Below, one piece after another: positions 9,394-18,540 of a DNA stretch of 64,000 bases; the stretch's first letter is position 1, and every line of letters begins with the position of its first letter. A model generated the notes under the pieces. It made no database searches. It saw only the letters and a list, made by a program, of their open reading frames with translations, and had not been told where the DNA came from. Source of the DNA: Aromatoleum petrolei (lineage in GTDB: Bacteria > Pseudomonadota > Gammaproteobacteria > Burkholderiales > Rhodocyclaceae); NCBI RefSeq assembly GCF_017894385.1, contig NZ_CP059560.1, forward strand, positions 5,154,501 through 5,218,500. Direction: 5' to 3'. Made by a program: the position numbers and the translations under genes.

Positions 9394-12300
9394 GTGACTG
9401 CTCGTCTTCCCATCGGTCTGGCCAACCGCCTGCAGGTGGTGGTTGCGCTCACGCTGTCGCCGCTACTGCTGCTGCTCACCTACTGGAGCTGGAACGACTT
9501 CCGTGAGGCCGAGGCGCGCGCGCGCACCACCGCCCAACGCATTGCGTCCAATACGGCGCTACGCATCGAGGAGCACCTGGGTGGGTTGCGCCAGTCCCTC
9601 CTCACGCTGGCCCAGGCAGGTGAGCTCGGCAACTTGCCCTTCGAGCAGTGCGCGGCGTTGCTTGCGCGGGCTCACTCGGTGCTTCCGGAGTTTCTCGCGC
9701 TCAGCGTCGCGGCGCCCGAAGGACCGGTACGGTGCGGGTCGCGACCCCTTGCGAGTGCGATTACCGCAGCCGGCCGCCCGTATTTCCAGCGCGCCCTCGA
9801 GACGCGCGAGTTTGCCGTCGGCGAGTTCCAGATCGGACGCGCGACCGGGCGTCCATCGATCAATCTCGCTTATCCGCTGACGGGCGATGGCGTCGCGGTC
9901 ACTGCGGTGCTCATCGCGCCGATGAGCACCGCGGCCTTTGCCGAGTTTGTTACCGACACCCGTCTGCCAGCTAATGCGCGCCTGACGCTGATTGATCGCA
10001 CGGGCACGGTGGTCTCCCGCAGCGGCGAGGATGGCGAGCGCTGGGTAGGCCGCCAACTTCCCGAGGCGCCGCTGATCCGCGAGGTGCTTGCGCGCGGCGA
10101 GGGTCTCGCCGACCTTAAGGGCCTCGACGGCAATTTCCGGCTACATGCCTTCGCACCGGTGCGGTCACGGCAGGAGCCGGTTTTCTACGCCATTGTCGGC
10201 ATCGACCGGGAGGATCTGGTGGCCGATGCGTGGGTGCGGCTCGCCCAGCGGATGGGATGGCTTGCGCTGATTGTTGTCCTCGCCCTCGCTGCGGCGGCGG
10301 CGAGCAGCCGGCGTATGATCGTGCACCCGGTGCAGAGCCTCACCACCATGGCCGGCCGGCTGCGCACCGGCGACCTTGCGGCGCGCAGTGGCTTGGCGCA
10401 TTCGCCCGACGAGCTCGGACAGCTCGCTCACGCCTTCGATGATTCGACCGCAGCGCTGCAGGACGCGCTTGCGGCAACCCGGCGCGGCCAGGAAGAACTC
10501 GCCGCGCTCAACCGCGATCTCGAACGCCGCGTCACCGAGCGCACTGCCGCGCTGGAGGAGGCCAACCGGGAGCTCGTGCAGGGGGCGAACTACGACGTCG
10601 GGCACGGCGAGGCCTTGCGCCTGATGAACACGTTGCATGACCGTCCAGCGTTGCTCGCAGCGGTGCTGGCGCTGCTCGCCGAGCGTTTTGCCTACCCCGC
10701 CGGTGCCGTGTACGCATTTGACGAATGGCACGGCGACTACGCCTTCGAGGCGGGGTATGGCGTCTCCGCCCGGCTCGCCCGCCGCTTTACCGCCGGCGAG
10801 GGCCTGCTCGGCGAGGCGGCGCGGCGCGGAGAGGTGGTCGTCGTCGAGTCTCCCTCCACGATGGAAGGGTTCGCACTTGAGGCGGGGATTGTCGACCTCG
10901 TGCCGGCGGCCGTCGTGATCGCTCCAGTGGTTTATCAGGAAAGCCGTCTGGGCCTCATGGTTCTGCTCGCGTCGCGCGTGCCGAACGATCGGGACCGGAC
11001 CTTCATCGGGCGACTCTGCGCCCAGCTCGCAGTCGCGCTGCACAACCTGCGCCAGTACGAAGACGTGCGACTGCTGGCGACCCAGTTGCGCGCGCGGGGT
11101 GAGGAGATCGGCGCCAAGAACGCCCAGCTTGAAGAGGCCAATCGCCTGAAGTCTGAATTTCTTGCCACGATGTCGCATGAACTCCGCACGCCACTCAATG
11201 CGATCATCGGCTTCTCGGAAATTCTCAAGGACGGTATGGCCGGCGAGCTCGCGCCGCGGCAGCTCGAGTTTTGCGAGGAGATCTTCGGCAGCGGGCGGCA
11301 CTTGCTGGCGCTCATCAACGACGTCCTGGATCTATCCAAAATCGAGGCGGGGCGGATGGATCTCGAGCTCGAAACGGTGCTCTTGGGCGAAGTGCTGCGC
11401 AACAGCCTCTCCGTGGTCAAGGAACAGGCCAACGCGCATCGGCAGGCCCTCGAGCTGGAGTTGGGCGACAGTCCCGCCGAGTTGGTCGCCGATCCACGCA
11501 AGCTCAAACAGATTCTCTACAACCTGCTCTCCAACGCCGTGAAATTCACGCCCGACGGCGGTCGAGTCTGCGTTAGCGCCCGACTATGCGGAACCGCAGA
11601 CGTACAGGCCGCCCTCGCGGACCGGCCGGGGCGTGCGCGCGGGGTCGCGGAAGGCGCCTTCAGCCGCTTCGTCGAGATCGCCGTGCGCGACACGGGCATC
11701 GGCATCGCCGGCACCGACCTCGGCAAGCTCTTCCAGCCCTTCACCCAGGTCGACAGCGACTTGTCGCGGCGCTACGCCGGCACCGGCCTCGGATTGGCGA
11801 TGGTGGCCAAGCTGATCGAGCTGCATGGCGGCGCCGTGGCGGTCGATAGCGTCCCCGGCGAGGGCAGCACTTTCTTCGTCTGGCTACCGGTGCGTGAGAC
11901 CGCTCTGCCTTTGGAAACGAAGGCCATGGAGCGGGTGGTGGCCGCGCCGCCGTCGGGGTCGCGCGTGCTGGTGGTCGAGGACGATCCCGCGGCCTTCGGG
12001 CTGATCCGCAGTCAACTCGAGGACGAAGGTCTCGAGGCCGTGCAGGCCGAGACGGGCGAGATCGCCGAGAAGCTGCTTGCCCAGACGAAGTTTGATCTGA
12101 TCATCCTCGATATCCTTCTGCCCGGCGTCGATGGGTGGGAACTGCTCGCACGCCTTAAGGGTAATCCTGCGCGCGCCGCCACGCCGGTCGTGATCATCTC
12201 GGTGGTCGCCGACACGCGGCGCGGCCTGTCGCTGGGCGCCGCTGACGTGCTGCAGAAGCCGGTCGGTCGTGAAGAACTGCTCGACGCACTGGGACGACTG

Positions 12301-12705
12301 GGCTTCGTCGAAGATGGGGGGCGGCCGCGGCGGGTGTTGGTGGTGGACGACGATCCGCATGCGGTCGAAATCGTCGCCAGCCACCTTGAACAGGCGCGAT
12401 TTGCGGTGAGCCGCGCCTACAGCGGCGCTGAAGCGGTCGAGGGGGCCCAGCGCGAGCATCCCGCGCTGATCATTCTCGACTTGCTGATGCCGGAGATGAG
12501 TGGTTTTGAGGTGGTCGAAAGCCTGAAGTCGCACTCCGCTACCGCGACGATCCCGATCATGGTATTGACCGCCAAGGAACTGACAGTGGAAGATCGCGCA
12601 GCGCTCAACGGCCATGTTGAGAGGATCGTGGGCAAGGCCCATTTCAACCACGGACGCTTCGTCGGGGAGGTCCGGCGCGCGCTGCAGCGGCATCCGGAGA
12701 TCTAG
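9394..12705 (+). CDS. Hybrid histidine kinase with periplasmic sensor, HAMP, GAF and two receivers
   Basis: The 1103-aa protein starts with a membrane helix (about 12-30). A Cache-like extracytoplasmic region of about 250 residues and a second helix (about 288-308) follow, then HAMP, a short coiled linker and a GAF domain (about 415-560). The kinase core has SHELRTPLNA (His595), an N-box in LYNLLSNAVKF, RDTGIGI and YAGTGLGL. Two receivers follow, with phospho-acceptors at Asp906 (ILDILLPGVDG) and Asp1029 (ILDLLMPEMSG). There is no HPt domain, so onward transfer would need a separate one. The start is GTG behind GAGGA at 9381. The stop touches the ATG of the next receiver gene, starting a four-gene operon of phosphorelay and c-di-GMP parts. 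The sensed signal is unknown. Confidence 0.94.
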   Translation: MTARLPIGLANRLQVVVALTLSPLLLLLTYWSWNDFREAEARARTTAQRIASNTALRIEEHLGGLRQSLLTLAQAGELGNLPFEQCAALLARAHSVLPEFLALSVAAPEGPVRCGSRPLASAITAAGRPYFQRALETREFAVGEFQIGRATGRPSINLAYPLTGDGVAVTAVLIAPMSTAAFAEFVTDTRLPANARLTLIDRTGTVVSRSGEDGERWVGRQLPEAPLIREVLARGEGLADLKGLDGNFRLHAFAPVRSRQEPVFYAIVGIDREDLVADAWVRLAQRMGWLALIVVLALAAAAASSRRMIVHPVQSLTTMAGRLRTGDLAARSGLAHSPDELGQLAHAFDDSTAALQDALAATRRGQEELAALNRDLERRVTERTAALEEANRELVQGANYDVGHGEALRLMNTLHDRPALLAAVLALLAERFAYPAGAVYAFDEWHGDYAFEAGYGVSARLARRFTAGEGLLGEAARRGEVVVVESPSTMEGFALEAGIVDLVPAAVVIAPVVYQESRLGLMVLLASRVPNDRDRTFIGRLCAQLAVALHNLRQYEDVRLLATQLRARGEEIGAKNAQLEEANRLKSEFLATMSHELRTPLNAIIGFSEILKDGMAGELAPRQLEFCEEIFGSGRHLLALINDVLDLSKIEAGRMDLELETVLLGEVLRNSLSVVKEQANAHRQALELELGDSPAELVADPRKLKQILYNLLSNAVKFTPDGGRVCVSARLCGTADVQAALADRPGRARGVAEGAFSRFVEIAVRDTGIGIAGTDLGKLFQPFTQVDSDLSRRYAGTGLGLAMVAKLIELHGGAVAVDSVPGEGSTFFVWLPVRETALPLETKAMERVVAAPPSGSRVLVVEDDPAAFGLIRSQLEDEGLEAVQAETGEIAEKLLAQTKFDLIILDILLPGVDGWELLARLKGNPARAATPVVIISVVADTRRGLSLGAADVLQKPVGREELLDALGRLGFVEDGGRPRRVLVVDDDPHAVEIVASHLEQARFAVSRAYSGAEAVEGAQREHPALIILDLLMPEMSGFEVVESLKSHSATATIPIMVLTAKELTVEDRAALNGHVERIVGKAHFNHGRFVGEVRRALQRHPEI

Positions 12706-13101
12706 ATGGCAACCATCCTGCTCGTCGAAGACAACCCGGCAAACATGAAGCTCGCTGCCTTCGTGCTGGCGCAGGGCGGGCACGACGTATTGTGCGCGAC
12801 GAGCGCCGACGAGGCGCTGGTGCTGGTGCGAGAGCGCCAGCCGGCGCTCGTGCTGATGGACGTACAGCTGCCCGGGATGGATGGTCTCACCGCCACACGC
12901 CAGCTCAAAGACGACCCGTCGACGCGCGCCATTCCAGTTATCGCGCTCACCGCCTTCGCGATGCGGGGCGATGCCGAGCGTATCCGCGCGGCCGGTTGCG
13001 ACGGTTATATCGCCAAGCCCATCCGTTATCAGCAGTTGCTGGGCGAGGTCGCGCGCGCGCTGGAGAACAACAATGAGAACAACCCCGTGGGCAGATCATG
13101 A
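12706..13101 (+). CDS. Single-domain receiver protein (CheY/DivK type)
   Basis: The 131-aa product is one receiver domain and nothing more: an acidic pair in LLVEDNPANMKL, phospho-acceptor Asp in LMDVQLPGMDG, conserved Thr in ALTAFAM and Lys in IAKPI. The LVEDNPANM start and FAMRGDAERI stretch resemble DivK-like single receivers that pass phosphate or bind partner proteins rather than DNA. Its ATG directly follows the stop of the double-receiver kinase, and its end overlaps the next receiver gene by four bases, so it is translated in the same operon. It could be an intermediate between the kinase and the EAL protein downstream. Confidence 0.92.
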   Translation: MATILLVEDNPANMKLAAFVLAQGGHDVLCATSADEALVLVRERQPALVLMDVQLPGMDGLTATRQLKDDPSTRAIPVIALTAFAMRGDAERIRAAGCDGYIAKPIRYQQLLGEVARALENNNENNPVGRS

Positions 13102-13481
13102 ACACACCCAACACCCCGTATCTGCTGATCGTCGATGACGATCCGCGCAACCGGCGCGTGCTCGAAGCCATGCTGGCCGGCGAGGGCTACCGGGTCGTCA
13201 GCGTGGGCTCGGGGCGCGAGTCGCTGGCAGCGGTCGGCGCCGAACCGCCCGCGGTCATCCTGCTCGACCTGATGATGCCGGAAATGGACGGTTTCGAAGT
13301 GGTGCGCCGACTGCGCGCCGATGCGGCGACACAGACCATCCCGATCGTCGCCGTGACGGCGATCGACGATGCGGGCTCGCGCGCGCGCCTGGCCGCCGCC
13401 GGCGTGGTCGACGTGCTTGGGAAACCGGTCGAACGCTGGACTCTGCGTGCCTGCCTCGGGCGCCTCCTGGAGAAACGATGA
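13098..13481 (+). CDS. Single-domain receiver protein
   Basis: This second stand-alone receiver has 127 residues, with an acidic DDD patch in IVDDDPRNRRV, the phospho-acceptor in LLDLMMPEMDG, a conserved Thr in VAVTAID and Lys in LGKPVERW. There is no output domain. It overlaps the preceding receiver by ATGA and the following GAF-EAL-receiver gene by ATGA, so expression is tightly coupled. Together with the two receivers in the kinase and one at the end of the EAL protein, five receivers are encoded in one operon, suggesting a branched or multi-step phosphorelay. Confidence 0.92.
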   Translation: MNTPNTPYLLIVDDDPRNRRVLEAMLAGEGYRVVSVGSGRESLAAVGAEPPAVILLDLMMPEMDGFEVVRRLRADAATQTIPIVAVTAIDDAGSRARLAAAGVVDVLGKPVERWTLRACLGRLLEKR

Positions 13482-15811
13482 TGGCCGACGATTCGTCTGC
13501 GCTGCGGGAGCTTGAGCATCTCAACCGCTTGTATGCGATGCTTAGTGCGGTGAACCGGGCGATCGTGCGCAGCGACGACGTCCAGTCGCTGTTCACGGAG
13601 GCATGCCGCATTTCGGTCGAGAAAGGGGGATTCGCTGCTGCCTGGATCGGGCTGTTTGAGCCGGGCGAAAACCGGCCACGGATCAATGCGCGCGCCGGAG
13701 TTAGCGTGCCTTCGCCGCAGTGCGCGGCTTGCGGCGATGAATGTCCGCTGCGTGCGGGACAGCCCTGCCGCCTCGATGATCTTGCCGCCAACGCATCCGC
13801 GGTGGGCTGGCGTGCATTGGCCCGCGACGCCGGCCTGCGCGCAAGCATAGCGCTGCCGCTGCACAACGGTACGGAACTGGTCGGAGCGTTTGGCATCGCC
13901 ACGCAGCAGCCGCAGGGGTTCACCGAGGCTGACCGTCGCCTGCTCGACGAAGTCGCGGCGGATGTGTCTTACGCGCTCGCCGCACTGCATCGCGAGCAGG
14001 CGCGCGTCGCCGATCAGTCACGCATCGAGTTCCTCGCCTATTACGATGCCCATACCGGCCTGCCCAATCGTGCTTTGTGCGAGCGGCGGCTGCGCGAGGC
14101 GACGACGCGCGGCGAGCGCCTCGCCATCCTCGTGGTCGAGTTGGGCGTGTTCCACGATGCTGCGCGCCTCTTCGGTCCAGGCGGAGCCGTGCTCATCGCG
14201 CGCGAGGCCGCGCGTCGGCTCGAGGCGGGCCTTCCGCAGGCCGGCGTCGCGCGCATTGCCGAGAACGCCTTCGCGCTGTGGGTTCCGGGGCTGCCCGCAG
14301 ACGAGGAGACCCGTGACATGGCCGCGAGGGTAGCGTTGGGGATTGGCGAACTGCTCGCACCGGCCCTGCGCATCGAGGGGCAGGATCTGTATGCCGCCCC
14401 TTTTGTCGGCATCGCGCTCCATGCGGGTGACGGGGCGACCGAGGAGACGCTGCGCCAGGCCGTGGTGGCGGCGGGGCGTCGGCGCGGTACGGCCGATGCC
14501 AGCTACTGTTTCTATGCCGGTGAAATGGCGAACAGCTCGCTGCGGCGATTCGATCTCGATGCAGCCCTGCGCCGGGCGCTCGACCGCGGCGAGTTCCTGC
14601 TGCACTACCAGCCGCAGGTGGACCTCGCTAGCGGTGAGGTCATCGGCGCCGAGGCCCTGCTGCGTTGGAATCGGCCCGGCGTCGGACTGGTGTCGCCGCT
14701 GGAGTTCATTCCAGTGCTGGAGAGCAATGGGCTCATCGGCGCAGTCGGCGAATGGGTGCTCGACGAGGCCTGCCGCAGCTGCCGCGACTGGCAGGAATTC
14801 GGCGGAGCGCCTTTGCGGGTCGGCGTGAACCTCTCCGCGCGCCAGTTCCGCGACGGCGACGTCGGTGCCGTGGCGCGCCACGCGATCGACCGCAGCGGCC
14901 TCGATCCGCGGCTGCTCGAGCTTGAACTGACCGAAAGCATTGTCCTGCAGGATGCCGACAGCGTGATTCGCTGCCTGCGTGAGTTACGCAGTGACGGCAT
15001 CGGTACCGCGCTCGACGATTTCGGCACCGGCTACTCGTCATTGAGTTATCTGCAGCGGCTGCCCGTGGATCGCATCAAGATCGACCGCTCCTTCGTCACC
15101 GATCTGACCAGCAATCCCAACAGCAGCGCGATCGCCCGCGCGGTCGTCGGTATGACGCATAGCCTCGGCATGACGGCGATCGCTGAAGGAGTCGAGACGG
15201 AGGGGCAACTCGGGTACCTGCGCGGCCTCGGCTGCGAAGCCATGCAGGGCTACCTGTTCAGTCCGCCGCTTCCCGGCGACGCTTTCGTCAATCTGTTGCG
15301 TGACGGGTGCCGCATGGCGTCGGGCGACGCCGCGACGGAAGGCAAACGCATCCTGCTGGTGGTCGACGACGAGCCCAACGTGCTAAACGCGCTGCGTCGA
15401 GTGTTCCACCGCAAGCGTGTGCAGGTGTTCACCGCTACCAGCCCGCACGAAGCCTTCGAGTTGCTCGCCCGGCACCCTGTCGGCGTGGTGGTGTCCGACC
15501 AGCGCATGCCCAGCATGTCGGGCACCGAATTTCTGCGCCGCGTGAAGGCCCTGCATCCGGACACCGTGCGCATCGTGCTGTCAGGCTATACGGAACTCGG
15601 CGCGGTGATCGAAGCGGTGAACCACGGGGCAATCTACAAGTTTCTGACCAAGCCTTGGGAGGATGAGGGAATACGCTCAATCATCGACGAGGCTTTCGGG
15701 ATATTCGAGCTGGCGCAGCAGAATCGTGTGCTGACGGAGAGACTGGCGACCGTGCTCGCCGCCTCGATTCCGTCGCCGGCGCGATCGGCCACCGCACACG
15801 GTCGCCACTAA
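13478..15811 (+). CDS. GAF-degenerate GGDEF-EAL-receiver protein
   Basis: The 777-aa cytoplasmic protein has a GAF domain (about 10-175), a GGDEF-fold domain (about 180-340), an EAL domain (about 350-600) and a C-terminal receiver (about 620-740). The GGDEF loop is replaced by AENAF, so cyclase activity should be lost; the domain may bind GTP or be structural. The EAL domain looks intact: EALLRW, ELTESI, DDFGTGYSSLSYL, KIDRSFV and EGVET, so it should hydrolyse c-di-GMP. The receiver (VVDDEPNVLNALRR, SDQRMPSMSGTEFL, LTKPW) is of the kind found in HD-GYP response regulators, and placing it after EAL is uncommon. The protein is the last in the operon and its likely output. Confidence 0.93.
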   Translation: MMADDSSALRELEHLNRLYAMLSAVNRAIVRSDDVQSLFTEACRISVEKGGFAAAWIGLFEPGENRPRINARAGVSVPSPQCAACGDECPLRAGQPCRLDDLAANASAVGWRALARDAGLRASIALPLHNGTELVGAFGIATQQPQGFTEADRRLLDEVAADVSYALAALHREQARVADQSRIEFLAYYDAHTGLPNRALCERRLREATTRGERLAILVVELGVFHDAARLFGPGGAVLIAREAARRLEAGLPQAGVARIAENAFALWVPGLPADEETRDMAARVALGIGELLAPALRIEGQDLYAAPFVGIALHAGDGATEETLRQAVVAAGRRRGTADASYCFYAGEMANSSLRRFDLDAALRRALDRGEFLLHYQPQVDLASGEVIGAEALLRWNRPGVGLVSPLEFIPVLESNGLIGAVGEWVLDEACRSCRDWQEFGGAPLRVGVNLSARQFRDGDVGAVARHAIDRSGLDPRLLELELTESIVLQDADSVIRCLRELRSDGIGTALDDFGTGYSSLSYLQRLPVDRIKIDRSFVTDLTSNPNSSAIARAVVGMTHSLGMTAIAEGVETEGQLGYLRGLGCEAMQGYLFSPPLPGDAFVNLLRDGCRMASGDAATEGKRILLVVDDEPNVLNALRRVFHRKRVQVFTATSPHEAFELLARHPVGVVVSDQRMPSMSGTEFLRRVKALHPDTVRIVLSGYTELGAVIEAVNHGAIYKFLTKPWEDEGIRSIIDEAFGIFELAQQNRVLTERLATVLAASIPSPARSATAHGRH

Positions 15812-15819
15812 AGACGGGA

Positions 15820-15843
15820 AAGGGGCGCGTGTCGGGCGCCCTT
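15820..15843 (+). terminator. Possible terminator hairpin after the kinase operon
   Basis: Nine bases after the operon's last stop, AAGGGGCGC can pair with GGCGCCCTT across a short loop, with one bulged G. There is no clear T-run after it, so it is a weak candidate for an intrinsic terminator. Confidence 0.35.
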
Positions 15844-15943
15844 GCCTGTCAAGTGTCGCCGGATGTGCGCACCGCACGTGACATGGGACTCCGCTTTGCG
15901 CCCTCTACCACGACGAATGTAGATTTCATTGCCCGCACGAAGC

Positions 15944-15963
15944 CGACAACACCCTTGTTGTCG
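15944..15963. repeat. Small inverted repeat
   Basis: CGACAAC and GTTGTCG form a perfect 7-bp inverted repeat with a 6-base loop, between the kinase operon and the convergent ihfA-like gene. It might help end transcription from either side. No T-run is visible. Confidence 0.35.
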
Positions 15964-16089
15964 ACTGTGCTATTTAGGCGATGGACGTACGTACAGGGCA
16001 GTGCGTACTCGCTGGTGACGTAATCAAGGATGTGCCCGACAGGGTGAATCGGGGCCTTGCCGGGCCTAGGCAGGCTTGTCGGCTCGAAG

Positions 16090-16461
16090 TCAGGCAAATT
16101 CGTCGGCTTCGCGCTCGACGGCGTCCAACATGCCGACAGGGCGGGGAAGGCCGCGCGATGATTTGTCAGACGCGGGCATCCGTGCCTCAATGTTCTTCTT
16201 GAACGTGTTGCTGGCGTGAAACACCACCACGCGGCGTGCGGTGATCACGGCCGTTTCGCCGGTCTTGGGATTGCGCCCCGGGCGCGAGGACTTGTCGCGT
16301 AACTGGAAACCGCCGAAGCCGGACAGTTTGACGTCCTCGCCCTTTTCAAGCGCCGCGCTGATCTCCTCGAAAAAAGCATCGGTCAGTTCGCTCGCCTCGC
16401 GTTTGTTGAGGCCGATGGTGTCGATGATGCGTTGTATCAGGTCGACCCTGGTCAAGGTCAT
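16090..16461 (-). CDS. ihfA: Integration host factor alpha-like DNA-bending protein
   Basis: The product is a 123-aa HU/IHF-fold protein. It starts MTLTRVDLIQRI and has the FFEEI helix, KLSGFGGF and the DNA-intercalating RPGRNPKTGE arm seen in IHF-alpha. It should pair with IHF-beta and bend DNA in replication, recombination and transcription. IHF-alpha is usually about 100 residues, and this copy has an extra tail of about 25 residues (after the ASNTFKKNIE block) rich in charged residues. The frame is open for 62 codons further upstream, but the similarity begins at this ATG. Housekeeping ihfA normally sits behind pheT; no pheST is here, so this may be an extra, accessory copy. It is convergent with the kinase operon. 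Confidence 0.85.
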   Translation of the reverse strand: MTLTRVDLIQRIIDTIGLNKREASELTDAFFEEISAALEKGEDVKLSGFGGFQLRDKSSRPGRNPKTGETAVITARRVVVFHASNTFKKNIEARMPASDKSSRGLPRPVGMLDAVEREADEFA

Positions 16462-17080
16462 GGCGGTTCTGCCCTTGTACGCGTGTTGTGAGTGAGATGC
16501 CCGAATTCTGCCATAGGCGCTCGACCGGGAACCTACCTCTGCCATCGGGTAGGTCGGACGGCGCTCGGACTGAACCGGCCGGCGGGAGCAGGCCAGCCGC
16601 GAGCGATCGCACGATCCGACCGGCCCCGGACCATCGATGTCGCCCACTATGACTTTCGGAAAGCGGGTCCATCAGCACAACGCTTAAGACAAGGAACGGC
16701 GTTGATGCGAGCAGTGCCGTCCGATAGATACAACGGCCCAGAAAGTCCCATCGATGCACCGTACGCGAATCGCGCTCACGAACTTGTGCATTTGGCCTTC
16801 GCCACCCAAAAACGTCGCTTGCTGTCCTGCAATCCGGTGCTATACCGACACAATGCTAGAAGACATTGCCGCCCATCTCGCATAGTCAAATCGGGCGGGC
16901 AGGGGCGTAAGCCGTGCGAGAGGAAAGGGCGTTTCGGCCTTCGCGCAGTAATGTCAACGTTTTTCGGTGGATTCAGCGACGCAATGATGATGTCGGCCGT
17001 GCTCTTCCTATTAGGCATATGATGCCGCGAGGGGCATTAGCGAGTTTGCGTAGAAGTTGTGCTGCCCGGAGCTTCTTCTT
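16462..17080. other. Gap without a recognised gene
   Basis: This stretch separates the minus-strand ihfA-like gene from the plus-strand PhoD-like gene and should hold promoters for both. Two open frames (about 177 and 80 codons) have compositions and sequences that look non-coding. I see no RNA gene and no clear sigma-70 boxes. Confidence 0.4.
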
Positions 17081-18529
17081 ATGGCTAACAGCTCAGTCAT
17101 CACAGTGCCAGGAAGGCCTGGATTTAATGGTCTTTTGTGGTGGTTTCAAGGGCCGACGAGCAGTCTGGATCAGTTTTCGTTCGAGCTCGATGGTAGCCCG
17201 ATCACAGTGGAGGCTGGTTCCGTCCGGTTGATTCCGTTGACCGGCCTGGGAGGGAGCCCCTCCGGCTCTCCTGCCGATCGAAGTTTTCTGCTGATTACAT
17301 CGCATGCGGGACAGAAGCCGGGCACAGCGCACCAGCTACGAGTGACTTGCGCGGGCCAGACGAGCAACATTGCACGCTCTAGGACCCTACCCGAAACTCC
17401 GGATACCCTTGAAATCGTCCTGGCAAGCTGCTTTTACCGGCAGAACAATCGAATGACGGGCGCTATGCCTCTGCCCAAGCGATTCATGCCGCCAAACCCG
17501 CCGCCTCATCTGAAGATCCTTAGCGGCGACCAGATCTACCTCGATCTCAGCGGTGTCGGCTTGCCGGTCTTTAATATGAAGAATCCGTGGGACGACTACG
17601 CACGCCAGTGGCGTGACCCAAAATTTCTCGCTTGGTTGAGTTCCGGACCTAACATCTGCATGGCCGACGACCATGAATTTTGGAACAACTACCCGAAGAA
17701 GATCCGCCTGGCGAAGTTTGCCTCCTCAATCTTCAAGATTCCTGCTCGGGAAGTCATTGATGAAATGCACTGGGGATTCCTCGTCTATCAGGCTGCCCTC
17801 AATGCGGACCCCGATCACCTACTGGCGAATCCTGTCGCATTACTCGACCCAGATGACTTGAAATGTTTTGAGTTCCCGAACCCGGCGACCACCCCTCAGT
17901 TCACACGCGGGTTCAGCGCCTTCTTTCTCGATACTCGAACTGAACGAGCAGAGTCTCCTGAGGGAGGGTTCACCAAGGCGGCGTGGCTTCGTCGGGCAAT
18001 CGACTGGATTGAACAACGCAACGGCCCAGGATTCCTCGTTACTTCACAGCCATTGCTTGGCGAACCCAGCAAGTCTGAGACAGACCTCGCGTACTTCAAG
18101 AATCAGTTCTTCGACCTATGGCATGCGATCCAGGCCAGCAAACATCAGCTGACGTTGCTCACGGGTGACATTCACTGGAGCAGAGCTCAGGAGATTGCAA
18201 GCATAGCCGGGGCGGTCCCTCACTACGAGGTCGTATCATCGGCGATCTCTCGCATTGCCCTATACGACCCGACGGCCTCATTGGGGCGAGTGCGAACCCA
18301 AACAAAGCTCGGGAATACACGTGTTGCCACCGCGGTTCGATTAGCAGACAGCAACGCGGCCCAGAATTTCGCGGTCCTTACGTTCGCCGCTGGCGCCCGT
18401 GGCGGCCTGAAATGCACCGTCCAGTGGTGGCAGTTTGACGAGAACGGAGCAATCTCCTTGGCCGACGTTTATCCCGGCTGGGGAGACTTGTTCCGCCGAA
18501 AGATGAAGGTGGAGTTCGAGATAGCTTAG
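17081..18529 (+). CDS. PhoD-like metallophosphatase/phosphodiesterase
   Basis: The 482-aa product carries the ordered motifs of the PhoD/metallophosphatase fold. SGDQIYLD (about 146-153) stands for GDxxY, MADDHEFWNN (about 193-202) for the DDHE-x-x-NN metal site, and LLTGDIHWS (about 358-366) for the GD-x-H site. Known relatives cleave phosphate mono- or diesters outside the cytoplasm. I see no Tat or Sec signal here, so this member may be cytoplasmic or exported another way. The ATG at 17081 has GGAG upstream; a GTG-type start 24 bases earlier is possible but adds a cysteine-rich leader with no support. Twelve bases separate it from the next gene, and the two are probably one operon. The substrate is unknown. 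Confidence 0.8.
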   Translation: MANSSVITVPGRPGFNGLLWWFQGPTSSLDQFSFELDGSPITVEAGSVRLIPLTGLGGSPSGSPADRSFLLITSHAGQKPGTAHQLRVTCAGQTSNIARSRTLPETPDTLEIVLASCFYRQNNRMTGAMPLPKRFMPPNPPPHLKILSGDQIYLDLSGVGLPVFNMKNPWDDYARQWRDPKFLAWLSSGPNICMADDHEFWNNYPKKIRLAKFASSIFKIPAREVIDEMHWGFLVYQAALNADPDHLLANPVALLDPDDLKCFEFPNPATTPQFTRGFSAFFLDTRTERAESPEGGFTKAAWLRRAIDWIEQRNGPGFLVTSQPLLGEPSKSETDLAYFKNQFFDLWHAIQASKHQLTLLTGDIHWSRAQEIASIAGAVPHYEVVSSAISRIALYDPTASLGRVRTQTKLGNTRVATAVRLADSNAAQNFAVLTFAAGARGGLKCTVQWWQFDENGAISLADVYPGWGDLFRRKMKVEFEIA

Positions 18530-18540
18530 GGAACCTGGCT

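Noticed and set aside
16492..17022. Plus-strand frame of about 177 codons before the PhoD-like gene
   Set aside because: The composition looks non-coding, no domain is visible, and the frame overlaps the probable ihfA promoter region.
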